This document shows positions 48,787 to 58,016 of a stretch of 64,000 nt of DNA, one piece after another (position 1 is the first letter of the stretch; each line of letters begins with the position of its first letter). The position numbers were made by a program, and so were the translations under genes. Origin of the DNA: Alphaproteobacteria bacterium UBA6178 (lineage in GTDB: Bacteria; Pseudomonadota; Alphaproteobacteria; Rickettsiales; UBA3002); the NCBI GenBank assembly GCA_002422205.1, contig DITS01000021.1, positions 6,579 through 70,578 on the forward strand, written 5' to 3'. Below the pieces are notes generated by a model, which was not told the DNA's origin, did no database searches, and worked only from the letters and a program-made list of their open reading frames with translations.

Positions 48787-51494
48787 TTTTGCAACAGGGG
48801 ATCACCCACCGCCATCACGCGCTGCTCCTTGGGTGGAAGCCATTCGATCAGTGCGGCTTTCAGCTCTTTGCGCCGCATCGGTTTGCTGATATAATCATTC
48901 ATGCCCGATGCAAGGCAGCGCTCGCGGTCGCCTTTCATGGCATTGGCGGTAAGCGCAATCACCGGTGTATCTGCCATCACTCCTTGCCGTTTGAGTGCGC
49001 TGATTTTCTGGCTGGCTTCGAAGCCGTCCATTTGCGGCATCTGACAATCCATCAAAATCAAATCAAAGCTTTTGCGCTTCACCCATGCCAGCGCCTCAAT
49101 CCCGTGATTAGCCACGCTCACCTTGCATTGCAATTTTCCCAGCACCTCGCACGCATAATGCTGATTGACGCGGTTATCTTCCACCAGCAAAATTTCTGCC
49201 CCTGCAAAAAACCCTTCTTCCTCCACGCTGACGCGCGTTGCTTTAGGGTATATATTATAGGGGGTGAACATGGCATGGGCTTTGCCCTCTTGCGCGTGCA
49301 ACCACATTAACGCCAAAATATCCAGCAAACTACTCTGACGAATCGGCTTGGTCAGGAACGCCGCACAGCCAAGGCTTGCAAAGCGCTGCGTGTACCCTTT
49401 CTCGCCCAATGCCGATATCATCATCCAGGGCAGATGCCGCCATGCGCTATGCTGGCGCAGGCGTTTGATGAGCGATTCGCCGGAGAGCTGTGGCAAATGA
49501 TAATCGATAATGGCCATGTCAATCGCAGGCATGGTGCCGTCCTGCAGCTGTTGCAGCACCTGCTCGGCGCTTGATGCGGCGGTGACGCGCATCCCCGCTT
49601 GGCTTAGCTGGCGCTGCATGATGGCGGCATGCGGCGGCACATCTTCTACCAATAATATTTGCAAACCCTGCAGCATGTCATGGCTAATGAATGGCTGCTC
49701 TTCCTGCGGGTTATGGTTGAGTGCCAGCTTCATGGTAAACCAAAATTCCGAGCCCTTACCCAATTCGCTATTCACCCCAATTTCGCCCCCCATCATCTGT
49801 ACCAGCTGTTGCGAAATCGCAAGCCCCAGCCCGGTGCCACCATACTGCCTTGTTGTCGAGGCATCGGCTTGCGAAAATTTATCGAAGATCAGTGATAGTT
49901 TTCGTGCGTCGATACCAATGCCTGTGTCACGAACCGACAGGCGAAACCGCATCTCCTGTGTGTGCAGCCGGTGTGCCGCATCGCATTCCACGCACACACT
50001 CACATAGCCCGCTTTGGTAAATTTGATGGCGTTGCTAAGCAGGTTGCAGACTATTTGTTTGATGCGCACCGGATCAGCGATTACCTGCTTTGGCACCTCG
50101 GCCTGATAATCGAGCAGCAATTCCAGCTGCCCTTCTTTTTCCTGCGCTTTGGGCCTAAACAGCTCCATAATATCCTCGAGCGCGTGCTGCAGATTAAACG
50201 CCACCGGCTCCAGCGATAATTTGCCCGATTCGATTTTGGAGAAATCTAAAATATCATTGATGATCTCCAGCAGTGTCTCCGCCGAATTTAGTACCACGCG
50301 GATATGCGCTTGCTGCTGCGTGCTCAGCTCCGTATCCATTAGCAATTCCGTCATGCCTATCATGCTGTTCAGGGGGGTGCGAATTTCATGGCTCATATTC
50401 GCTAAAAATTCGCCCTTGGCGCTACTGGCGGCTTCGGCCAATGCTTTGGATTTAGCTAAGTCCTCACCGCGTTTTCGTAGCTCGATGGTGGCTTTTTTCC
50501 AGTCCAGCGTGCGCTGACGCACCTCGCGTTCTATCTGCACATTGCGATTGATCAGGGTGAATAAAAACAACCCCACAATCGCCGTAATAATCATACCGGC
50601 ACCCAGCACCAGCCATGGGACGGCTACATTCAGGGCCTCAAGCACAAATAGCCCAGTGGGCGTAAACACCATTTTCCATTGTTGTGATAGCCAATCAATT
50701 GTGCTGACATGGCTGAAACCCAAGGCGCCGGTTGCGGCATTGTGATCGGTGCGGAACCATCCGCCATGGGCACTGATGCGGCTTCCCCTGTCTTCTTGTG
50801 CAAAAACCTGCAAATAAAATTCCGGCGTGCGATTGACCCGCGCGTCCCATGCAAATGTTTGCTCCAGATACTGCACCATATCCAGCACACCGATGATCAT
50901 GCCTTGCGTATCGTCTTTGTTGCCTGCCGGATAGATCAGTGCCACCTCGCGCTCGGTCTTATCGCGGCTTAATGTCAATCGCGGGGTAATGCGTGGCTGA
51001 TGCCATTGCCTTGCAGCTGCCAGCACCGCATGTAGTTTTTCATGTTGCAGCATTTGTGGCACGGGCATCAGCGACGTAGGGCTATAATCTTGCGTATACA
51101 CGGTTTGCCAACCCGTTTTGCTGTGCGGATCGGGCTTAATATAAAGCACCCGCATAAAGCCTTCGCTGGCGATCAGATGCTCAGCGGCAATTGCAAATTC
51201 GGATGCATCAACAAAGTCCGAGGCATCAAACAGCATTTGCAATGCCCGCATATCACGCATGTGCCCATCGACCCAATATTTAAAGACATGAGTCTGATGT
51301 GTGGCCTTGCTGATAAAATTTTCCTGCAGACGATGAATTTCGATTTGCACTGTCAATAAAAATGCCATCAGCGTGAGGGCGGTGCCAATACAAATCGTCA
51401 GAGTGGGTAACAAATAACGATTAAGCAAATGGCTGGATTCGCTGCGCTTATACCGCATTTGCGTTCCCGCTGCTGCATCCTCAATCAGGGTCAT
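48783..51494 (-). CDS. CHASE-domain hybrid histidine kinase with two receivers
   Basis: A 903-residue inner-membrane sensor. It has membrane segments near residues 25-47 and 300-322. Between them is a periplasmic CHASE-like domain (FKYWVDGHMRDMRALQMLFDAS, EGFMRVLYIKPDP, ALIYPAGNKDDTQGMIIGVLDM), which usually senses small molecules. HisKA contains SHEIRTPLNSM (His369). The ATPase domain has NLLSNAIKFTKAG, DTGIGID and GTGLGLAIS. The first receiver has AIIDYHLPQLSG, and the second has LILMDCQMPQMDG (Asp816). Its start overlaps the end of the next hybrid kinase gene by 14 bp, so both form one operon, convergent with the secretion operon. Confidence 0.93.
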   Translation of the reverse strand: MTLIEDAAAGTQMRYKRSESSHLLNRYLLPTLTICIGTALTLMAFLLTVQIEIHRLQENFISKATHQTHVFKYWVDGHMRDMRALQMLFDASDFVDASEFAIAAEHLIASEGFMRVLYIKPDPHSKTGWQTVYTQDYSPTSLMPVPQMLQHEKLHAVLAAARQWHQPRITPRLTLSRDKTEREVALIYPAGNKDDTQGMIIGVLDMVQYLEQTFAWDARVNRTPEFYLQVFAQEDRGSRISAHGGWFRTDHNAATGALGFSHVSTIDWLSQQWKMVFTPTGLFVLEALNVAVPWLVLGAGMIITAIVGLFLFTLINRNVQIEREVRQRTLDWKKATIELRKRGEDLAKSKALAEAASSAKGEFLANMSHEIRTPLNSMIGMTELLMDTELSTQQQAHIRVVLNSAETLLEIINDILDFSKIESGKLSLEPVAFNLQHALEDIMELFRPKAQEKEGQLELLLDYQAEVPKQVIADPVRIKQIVCNLLSNAIKFTKAGYVSVCVECDAAHRLHTQEMRFRLSVRDTGIGIDARKLSLIFDKFSQADASTTRQYGGTGLGLAISQQLVQMMGGEIGVNSELGKGSEFWFTMKLALNHNPQEEQPFISHDMLQGLQILLVEDVPPHAAIMQRQLSQAGMRVTAASSAEQVLQQLQDGTMPAIDMAIIDYHLPQLSGESLIKRLRQHSAWRHLPWMMISALGEKGYTQRFASLGCAAFLTKPIRQSSLLDILALMWLHAQEGKAHAMFTPYNIYPKATRVSVEEEGFFAGAEILLVEDNRVNQHYACEVLGKLQCKVSVANHGIEALAWVKRKSFDLILMDCQMPQMDGFEASQKISALKRQGVMADTPVIALTANAMKGDRERCLASGMNDYISKPMRRKELKAALIEWLPPKEQRVMAVGDPLLQN

Positions 51495-54400
51495 AGGCTG
51501 CCTTTACTGCACTGCTTTCTTCATGGATAAGCTGGCGAAAGAAATCAGCTGTCACCTCAAATGCATGGCGCAGCTGATCGATACGATAGGACGGAATATA
51601 GATTGACAATGCACCGCTGCTGAGGCGTTCGCGGCCTTCCTGTTCAATCAAAAAAGCAAGCTCCCCTACCTCGGTTGCACCCACCGTATAGCTTGCCGAT
51701 TTGAGTGTATGTGCCAGCGCAACCCTATCCTGCAACGCAGGCGGCGCCGCTTTATTTTGCAACAAGCTGATAATTCGCGCACCGTCATCCAAATAATATT
51801 GCAGCCCTTCGGTAAAATGCTGTTTGCTCACCTCCTGATAGGTGGCCAGTAATTGATGATCAATCGCATCAGCTGCTTTATCGGCCCCCACCGCACCGAT
51901 GCGGCTGGGCGTCAGCCAGCACGCCAGCACATCGCCTAGCATCTGTTTGCGCGCAGGCTTACTGATATAGTCATTCATGCCTGCAGCCATACAGCGCTCA
52001 CGGTCCCCTTGCATCGCATTCGCCGTCAGTGCAATGATAATAGACGCCGCTTTCTGTTGCTCCGCTTCGTGCTGCCTGATGGCTCGGGTTGCATCAAACC
52101 CGTCCATCTGTGGCATCTGGCAATCCATCAATATCGCATCGTAACTGCTGAGCTTGGCATGCGCTACGGCCTGGACCCCGTCGCTCACATGCGTTACTGC
52201 AAATCCCATATCCTGTAAAATTTCGGTCGCCATGATGGCGTTGATACGGTTATCTTCGGCGAGCAATATGGTTTGATTGTGATAATGCGGCCTGTGTTCG
52301 TCTTGCGTTGTTTCCACCGCATGCGGCAGCCATTTGGCAATCATCTGTAGCATCTCATGTTTGCGCATGGGTTTGGCAAGATAGTCACTCATTCCCACAT
52401 CCATACAGCGTGTGCGTTCCTCTTTATGGGTATTAGCTGTCAGCGCTATTATGGGTATCGCATCAATGCGTCGCTGTTTCTTCCATTGTGCTAATATTTC
52501 GCTGGCTTCAAACCCATTCATCTCCGGCATTTCACAATCCATCAGAATCAGATCGAATGGGTTTTCTTCTACCCGTTTTAACACCTGCCTGCCATTGGTG
52601 ACAGTTTCGACGCAGCAACCGGCAGAGAGTAAAATCTCCTCAGCGATGCTCTGATTGATACGGTTATCCTCGGCTAGCAAAATGGATGGCGCGCGAAAAC
52701 TCACATCACGATGCGTCATCTGCTGGCTGCGCAAATTGATTAAATGCTCAACCGACAGAAGACTGCCTCGGTTGCCATTGACAAATTCCTGCCACACCAA
52801 CTCCAGCAGTGCAAACATCTCGCCAATGCGCAGCGGTTTGGTGATAAAGCCGTTAAACCCCGCCTGTTTGAAATGGCGCGTATAGCCGGATACGCCCGCC
52901 GCCGTCATCATCACCAGTGCGCAGTCGGGTGTGGACGTTTCGCGGCGGATACGAATCGCCAGTTGCTCCCCGTTCATATCGGCAAGCAGATAGTCGATAA
53001 TCACCAGCTGATACGGGTCTTGCATTTGCACTGCCTGCTGCAAGGCAGCCAGCGCCGCTTCGGCACAGCTCACCCCACTCCAGCGAATCCCCATCCGGTC
53101 GCAATGCTCACCAATCAATGTATGATTGATCGCCACATCATCCACAATCAGCAGCCGCTGCCCTGCCAGCGCCGTTGGCGTTTGCGGTTGTGGCAATGCG
53201 CTGTCGTGCTCCAGCGGTAGTGACACCCAAAAGCAGGAGCCCTGATTGGGCACACTGTCCAGCTGAATGCTGCCGCCCATCACCTGCACCAGTTCGCGGC
53301 ATATCGCCAGCCCCAATCCGGTGCCGCCATATTGCCGGCTCATCGACGCGTCGGCCTGCGCAAATTTATCAAAGATGCGCGTCTGCACATCTGGCGCAAT
53401 CCCAATACCCGTATCTTCTACCTGCAAGCGAAACCATAGCCTGTCGTCGGATACCGGCATGTCCGGCTCCATTGTCACACTCACCAACACATAGCCTTTA
53501 TCCGTAAATTTAAGCGCATTGGATATCAGATTCGCTAGTATCTGGCGGATGCGTCCGGCATCGCCGATTACCTGCCTCGGCACATCGGGGCGAAAGCGTA
53601 CAATCAACTCGACGGCTTTTTCGCGCGCGCGGATGGCCAACAACTCCGCCAAATCCTCCACCAAGGTCATCAGGTCAAATGCCACGGGGTCAATCTCCAT
53701 CTTGCCCGCCTCGATTTTAGAAAAATCCAGAATATCATTGATGATATGCAGCAGGGACTCCGCCGAATGCAGCGCCGCTTTGGCCTGTGCGCGCTGTTTA
53801 TGGTTCAGCGCGCTTTCGAGCAATAATTCGGTCATGCCAATAATGCCGTTCAGCGGTGTGCGGATTTCATGGCTCATCGTCGCCAGAAATTCCGATTTGA
53901 GCTGCACCGAGTCTTCCGCCTGCTGGCGTGCCTGTGTCAGCTCATCCACCATCCGGCGCAAGGTTTGGGTGCGCTCATCCACCATCTCCTGTAAATGTTC
54001 GCGGTGCTGTTGTAGCTCGCGCTCCTGCAGCACCCGTTCGGTGATATCGGTATACACACCCAATATACCCACAATTTCACCGTCATTATTAGCGAGCGGG
54101 ACTTTGCTGGTTTCCAGATAATGCAAGCTGCCGTCGGCCAGAGTCTGGGTTTCAATTATTTTAAGCCGCGCCTGCCCGCTTTGCATCACCGCCGCATCAT
54201 CGGCGCGGTATTGCTCAGACTCCTCATGCGTCCAAGGCAAATCAAAATCCGTACAGCCTATAATTTCATCGGGGCTGTTGCGTCCGGCCAATTGTGCCAG
54301 AGCTGCGTTGCATCCTAAAAAGCGCGAATCGCGGTCTTTCCAGAACACCACCCCGGGAAATTGCTCAACCACGCGGGTCACCAACTGGGTTTGCAGATTT

Positions 54401-54666
54401 TTATCCTGCGCTACTTGCTGCTGCAAGTCGTTGAGCGCCTGTTCGCGCCGTGCAAGTGCACACATTAGCATTTCAACCAGCATGGCGGCGATAATCACCA
54501 CGCCCAACACCAGCTCGATAGTCAGCAATCTTTCGCTGTTTTGCTGCGTTAGCTCCATCACAATCAACAGCATTATAGCTAAAATGGCTACGGGACATAG
54601 GCGCATTACGCGTTTGCGCTGCTTCCACGCCGCTATCCATTTTTCGCCCATTGCCTTCATACCCAC
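51481..54666 (-). CDS. PAS hybrid histidine kinase with three receivers and HPt
   Basis: A 1061-residue multi-step phosphorelay protein. Two hydrophobic segments lie in the first 70 residues. A PAS domain at about 105-215 (FPGVVFWKDRDSRFLGCNAALAQL, LEGYTDITERV-type VYTDITER) follows, then a coiled coil. HisKA contains SHEIRTPLNGI (His266), and the ATPase has NLISNALKFTDKG, DTGIGIAPD and GTGLGLAIC. There are three receivers (LVIIDYLLADMNG, LILMDCEMPEMNG, AILMDCQMPQMDG) and a C-terminal HPt with AHTLKSASYTVG. All phosphorelay elements are therefore in one chain. It is upstream gene of the pair with the CHASE kinase. Confidence 0.94.
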   Translation of the reverse strand: MGMKAMGEKWIAAWKQRKRVMRLCPVAILAIMLLIVMELTQQNSERLLTIELVLGVVIIAAMLVEMLMCALARREQALNDLQQQVAQDKNLQTQLVTRVVEQFPGVVFWKDRDSRFLGCNAALAQLAGRNSPDEIIGCTDFDLPWTHEESEQYRADDAAVMQSGQARLKIIETQTLADGSLHYLETSKVPLANNDGEIVGILGVYTDITERVLQERELQQHREHLQEMVDERTQTLRRMVDELTQARQQAEDSVQLKSEFLATMSHEIRTPLNGIIGMTELLLESALNHKQRAQAKAALHSAESLLHIINDILDFSKIEAGKMEIDPVAFDLMTLVEDLAELLAIRAREKAVELIVRFRPDVPRQVIGDAGRIRQILANLISNALKFTDKGYVLVSVTMEPDMPVSDDRLWFRLQVEDTGIGIAPDVQTRIFDKFAQADASMSRQYGGTGLGLAICRELVQVMGGSIQLDSVPNQGSCFWVSLPLEHDSALPQPQTPTALAGQRLLIVDDVAINHTLIGEHCDRMGIRWSGVSCAEAALAALQQAVQMQDPYQLVIIDYLLADMNGEQLAIRIRRETSTPDCALVMMTAAGVSGYTRHFKQAGFNGFITKPLRIGEMFALLELVWQEFVNGNRGSLLSVEHLINLRSQQMTHRDVSFRAPSILLAEDNRINQSIAEEILLSAGCCVETVTNGRQVLKRVEENPFDLILMDCEMPEMNGFEASEILAQWKKQRRIDAIPIIALTANTHKEERTRCMDVGMSDYLAKPMRKHEMLQMIAKWLPHAVETTQDEHRPHYHNQTILLAEDNRINAIMATEILQDMGFAVTHVSDGVQAVAHAKLSSYDAILMDCQMPQMDGFDATRAIRQHEAEQQKAASIIIALTANAMQGDRERCMAAGMNDYISKPARKQMLGDVLACWLTPSRIGAVGADKAADAIDHQLLATYQEVSKQHFTEGLQYYLDDGARIISLLQNKAAPPALQDRVALAHTLKSASYTVGATEVGELAFLIEQEGRERLSSGALSIYIPSYRIDQLRHAFEVTADFFRQLIHEESSAVKAAYDPD

Positions 54667-54844
54667 TCCCGCTGGCTAAACGCTCGCATGCAGGCAGTGA
54701 GATAGCAATTTTTAGCGTATTTCGGTGGGTTGTCCTGTTTCAGTTGGAGACAAACGCACTGTCATGAAAATGTAATTAAGAATGACTTGCATCTTGTCGC
54801 GCCCCATCATATAAGAGTGAGAATGAATCGCAATGGATGCCCTG

Positions 54845-55027
54845 ATGTATATTTGTTTATGTAATGCTCTGAAAGAAAAAGAAATGGCCGGTGCCGTCGC
54901 GCGCGGTGCCAATTGCGTTAGCCAGCTATATCAATCCCTTGGCTGCAAGCCGGTGTGCGGCAAATGCGTGCCCTATGTACGCGAAAACCTATTGCAAACC
55001 GCGATCACCGATAGCGGCGTCAGCTAA
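54845..55027 (+). CDS. bfd: Bacterioferritin-associated ferredoxin
   Basis: A 60-residue [2Fe-2S] protein with the Bfd ligand pattern Cys4-X-Cys6 near the start (YICLCNAL) and Cys38-X2-Cys41 (PVCGKC), plus a conserved helix-turn segment LGCKPVCGKCVPYVRE. Bfd reduces iron stored in bacterioferritin so that it can be released. bfr lies 700 bp downstream on the same strand. ATG 54845 gives the usual short N-terminus; ATG 54833 would add four residues. Under iron limitation it is normally induced through Fur, but no operator was identified here. Confidence 0.93.
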   Translation: MYICLCNALKEKEMAGAVARGANCVSQLYQSLGCKPVCGKCVPYVRENLLQTAITDSGVS

Positions 55028-55038
55028 AATCTCATTAT

Positions 55039-55554
55039 TTAGCTATGTTTAACGGGCTGTGCGTGCGTGCTGTGCGCCCAGCTTGCCATATTGGCGGGCA
55101 TAGCTTCTTCCCATGATTCGCTTTGATGACTGCTTGGGGCTTGCGTGCTGATCATCGCCAGCTGTTGCGCCAGCGCCGCATCCATGGCTTTGGCCAGCAA
55201 GGCAAAACCTTCACGGCCCTGAGCCTCATTGATATAGCCCGCCATCATCAGTTTTTTAATTACCGCGCTTGGCTCCAGCGTCATTTCCAGCGCCGTCACT
55301 TGCAGGGTGTTTTTGGCATCAAAATGCCCCGAAGCGTTGGAAAGCGAAATTTTGGTTGCATGGGCAAATGCCATTTTGGCATTTACATAATGGCCGATAT
55401 TTTCATCGCTATTAACCCCGTCACCCACCATCGGGATCATCAGTTTAATGCGCGTATGCGGGGTCTCCGCCGCAAAAATATGGCTAAAATCCAGCCCTAC
55501 CTTACCGTGTAGCTTGGCCGAATCCCAGATAATCTGAAAAGAAGTATGTGTCAT
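55039..55554 (-). CDS. Hypothetical protein between bfd and bfr
   Basis: Not recognised. A 171-residue soluble protein without signal peptide. The N-terminal half looks beta-rich (FQIIWDSAKLHGKVGLDFSHIF, TRIKLMIPMVGDG), and the second half starts with a helix-rich stretch (EPSAVIKKLMMAGYINEAQGREGFALLAKAMDAALAQQLAMI). The C-terminus is polar with several His and Ser. A strong AGGAGGCGG precedes the ATG. Its position, antisense between the two iron-storage genes, is suggestive but gives no function. Confidence 0.6.
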   Translation of the reverse strand: MTHTSFQIIWDSAKLHGKVGLDFSHIFAAETPHTRIKLMIPMVGDGVNSDENIGHYVNAKMAFAHATKISLSNASGHFDAKNTLQVTALEMTLEPSAVIKKLMMAGYINEAQGREGFALLAKAMDAALAQQLAMISTQAPSSHQSESWEEAMPANMASWAHSTHAQPVKHS

Positions 55555-55721
55555 AACCGCCTCCTATTAGCGGTCATTCTAGCGGTCAAAGGTTACTATT
55601 TTGTAAAGATGAGCAAAAAATGCGCAACTCATTCTCAGCCGCACGTTTTTGGGTTGAAGCCGCCGGTAAAAAGCGACAGGTTAAGGGCTAACAGCCTATC
55701 ATACATTCAGGAGACTCTCGC

Positions 55722-56192
55722 ATGGCGACGAATAAAGACGTGATCAAACATCTCAATGTCATCATCAAAAACGAGCTGACGGCGATTAATCAGTATTTCC
55801 TGCATTCGCGCATGCTCAAACATATGGGCATCCACAAGCTGGCGCAGAAGGAATATGAAGAATCCATCGACGAGATGAAACATGCGGATGCGTTGATTCA
55901 CCGCGTGCTATTCCTCGAAGGGCTGCCCAACCTGCAGGATTTGGGTAAATTGCATATTGGCGAAACGCCCGAGGAAATGCTGCGCTCCGATTTAAAAATG
56001 GAACATACCAACCATAAAGACCTGCTCGCCGCCCATAAAGTCATGCAGGATGCAGGCGATGTGGTGTCGGAAATGCTGGTGGAAGACATCCTTAAATCTG
56101 AAGAAGACCATATCGACTGGCTCAATCAACAGATCAAGCTGATCGAGAGGTTAGGGGTTGAATTATACCTGCAATCGCAGATCGGCAACTAA
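55722..56192 (+). CDS. bfr: Bacterioferritin
   Basis: A 156-residue four-helix-bundle ferritin that stores iron in a 24-mer with haem between subunits. The ferroxidase ligands are in place: Glu18, Glu51, His54 (EEYEESIDEMKHAD region), and later LKMEHTNH and EDILKSEEDHIDW. Met52, the axial haem ligand, is present, so this is a true haem-binding Bfr. Length is typical. AGGAGA precedes the ATG. Together with bfd it forms an iron storage and release pair. Confidence 0.97.
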   Translation: MATNKDVIKHLNVIIKNELTAINQYFLHSRMLKHMGIHKLAQKEYEESIDEMKHADALIHRVLFLEGLPNLQDLGKLHIGETPEEMLRSDLKMEHTNHKDLLAAHKVMQDAGDVVSEMLVEDILKSEEDHIDWLNQQIKLIERLGVELYLQSQIGN

Positions 56193-56269
56193 ACGACTCA
56201 CATGGAATCTGCTTGTGAGCAACGCTGAGTGATGCTAACAGTAGTGCCATTCATTTTTGTGGAGTCTAT

Positions 56270-56800
56270 ATGAAGTTTCTCCTGCCGTTATTCACTTTCT
56301 TAATTGGAGCCTGCCTGATGTCAGACGCGAAAGCACGCGATCTCGAAAACACCCTCTATCTTGAACTGAAAGATGGCCGCGTGGTCATAGAGCTATTTCC
56401 CGCCAAAGCCCCCAACCATGTCGCCCGCATCAAAGAGCTGGCTCGGGAAGGGTTTTATGACGGTATTATTTTTCACCGTGTGATCGAAGGTTTTATGGCG
56501 CAAACCGGTGACCCAACCGGTAGCGGCACCGGCGGCTCTGGCAAACGTATCAAGGCGGAATTCAACGATGTACGCCATGTACGCGGCACCGCCTCGATGG
56601 CGCGCGCCGCCAACCCCGATTCGGCGGACAGCCAGTTTTTCATCTGCTTTGAATCGGCACCCTTCCTCAACCGCGAATACACCGCATGGGGTCAGGTGGT
56701 TGAAGGCATGGAATTTGTCGATAATATTGCCAAGGGCGAGCCACCGGCTAATCCCGATAAAATCATCAGCCTCAAAGTGGCTGCGGATGTGAAGGAATAA
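56270..56800 (+). CDS. Exported cyclophilin-type peptidyl-prolyl isomerase
   Basis: A 176-residue cyclophilin with an N-terminal export signal. Cleavage may be by signal peptidase I after AKA, or by lipoprotein processing at IGAC (Cys15); both are compatible. The catalytic core has FHRVIEGFMAQTGDPTGSGTGG (Arg-Phe-Gln-type site), NPDSADSQFFICF and FLNREYTAWGQVVEGM, as in bacterial PpiA/PpiB. It accelerates proline isomerisation in periplasmic protein folding. It sits upstream of queA and tgt, a neighbourhood common in alphaproteobacteria, and is followed by a strong terminator. Confidence 0.94.
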   Translation: MKFLLPLFTFLIGACLMSDAKARDLENTLYLELKDGRVVIELFPAKAPNHVARIKELAREGFYDGIIFHRVIEGFMAQTGDPTGSGTGGSGKRIKAEFNDVRHVRGTASMARAANPDSADSQFFICFESAPFLNREYTAWGQVVEGMEFVDNIAKGEPPANPDKIISLKVAADVKE

Positions 56801-56822
56801 ATATTCCTTACCTCTCAATATT

Positions 56823-56849
56823 AAAGGGCGGTCATTGACCGCCCTTTTT
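56823..56849 (+). terminator. Rho-independent terminator after cyclophilin gene
   Basis: AAAGGGCGGTCA pairs with TGACCGCCCTTT around a tight centre and is followed by further T (five in a row). It separates the cyclophilin gene from queA, whose ATG is 20 bp downstream. Confidence 0.88.
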
Positions 56850-56868
56850 GTATGTGGATAATAGCCAC

Positions 56869-58011
56869 ATGAAAGTCTCTGATTTCGATTTTGCTTTACC
56901 CGAATCGGCAATAGCATTACACCCCGTCTCACCACGTGACAGCGCCCGTTTGCTCGCCGTGTCCAAATTCTTCTTTGATTTCACTTTTCGTGATTTAGTG
57001 GGCTTGCTGAATAAAGGTGATGTGCTGGTCTTCAACGACAGCCGCGTCATCCCCGCCCGCCTGTTTGGCAAAAAGGGCGATGCGGAGATTGAAATCTTAT
57101 TACACAAGCCCTGCCCTCACCCCGCCCCTCTCCCACAGGGAGAGGGAGAAGAAAAAATGAACCCCCTCCTTAGGGAGATGGTGGCACAAGCCGGAGAGGC
57201 CTCCCTCTGGCGCGCCTTCATTCGCCCGGGCAAAAAAATCAAACCCGGCGACGTCATCACCATCACCGATGGCTTCACCGCCATCGCACATGAAAAATAC
57301 GACACCGGCGAAGTCCTGCTCTCCTTCATCGTCATTCCCGCGAAGGCGGGAATCCAGCCTGCCTTAAACCCGCAAGATGCCTTCCGCGCCATGCTGCAAA
57401 AAGTCGGCCACATGCCACTGCCGCCCTATATCAAACGCGCCGATGACGCATCGGATGCTGCCGAATACCAAACCATCTACGCCAGGCATGACGGCTCCGT
57501 CGCCGCACCCACCGCCGGATTGCATTTCACCGAACCTATGATGGACGCACTCAAAGCCAAAGGCATCTCGCTCGAATATGTCACGCTGCATGTCGGCGCG
57601 GGCACATTCCAGCCCGTGAAGGTTGAAGACACCGCCGATCACATCATGCACAGCGAATGGGCCAGCATCGACGATGCCACCGCGCAGCGCATCAACGCCG
57701 CACGCGCAGCAGGCGGCAAAATCGTCGCCGTTGGTACCACGGCACTACGCATTTTAGAAACCGTCGCCGCCAATGATGGCACGCTATCGGCTTTTGCGGG
57801 GGACACCGATATTTTTATCACCCCCGGCTATCAATTCAAAATTGTTGACCGCCTCGTCACCAATTTCCATTTACCTAAATCCACGCTATTCATGCTGGTT
57901 TGCGCCTTCGCGGGCACGCATCGCATGAAAGCCGCCTACGAACACGCCAAAACATCGGGCTACCGCTTTTACAGCTACGGCGACGCGTGCTTGCTGGATC
58001 GGCAGGGCTAA
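56869..58011 (+). CDS. queA: S-adenosylmethionine:tRNA ribosyltransferase-isomerase
   Basis: QueA builds epoxyqueuosine on tRNA. Conserved parts: MKVSDFDFALPESAIA, DVLVFNDSRVIPARLFGKK, GHMPLPPYI, GSVAAPTAGLHFTEPM, VTLHVGAGTFQPVKV, IVAVGTTALRILE, TNFHLPKSTLFMLVCAFAG and YRFYSYGDAC. At 380 residues it is longer than usual (about 340-356) because of two in-frame insertions made of genomic repeats, near residues 82-110 and 155-166. ATG 56869 gives the canonical start; an upstream ATG at 56848 lies in the terminator tail. tgt, acting in the same pathway, follows 144 bp downstream. Confidence 0.96.
   Translation: MKVSDFDFALPESAIALHPVSPRDSARLLAVSKFFFDFTFRDLVGLLNKGDVLVFNDSRVIPARLFGKKGDAEIEILLHKPCPHPAPLPQGEGEEKMNPLLREMVAQAGEASLWRAFIRPGKKIKPGDVITITDGFTAIAHEKYDTGEVLLSFIVIPAKAGIQPALNPQDAFRAMLQKVGHMPLPPYIKRADDASDAAEYQTIYARHDGSVAAPTAGLHFTEPMMDALKAKGISLEYVTLHVGAGTFQPVKVEDTADHIMHSEWASIDDATAQRINAARAAGGKIVAVGTTALRILETVAANDGTLSAFAGDTDIFITPGYQFKIVDRLVTNFHLPKSTLFMLVCAFAGTHRMKAAYEHAKTSGYRFYSYGDACLLDRQG
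57112..57150. repeat. CCCTCTCCC/GGGAGAGGG palindrome inside queA
   Basis: CCCTCACCCCG followed by the 9-bp stem CCCTCTCCC (57126-57134), loop ACA, GGGAGAGGG (57138-57146). It encodes PHPAPLPQGEGEE in frame. The same unit lies intergenically at 7049-7080 and, reversed, inside tgt at 58734-58766. Confidence 0.9.
57331..57358. repeat. GTCATTCCCGC palindrome inside queA
   Basis: GTCATTCCCGC-GAAG-GCGGGAATCCAGC encodes VIPAKAGIQ in frame. The stem is ATTCCCGC/GCGGGAAT (57334-57353). It belongs to the same family as the intergenic pair at 11246-11313. Confidence 0.9.
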
Positions 58012-58016
58012 CGCCT

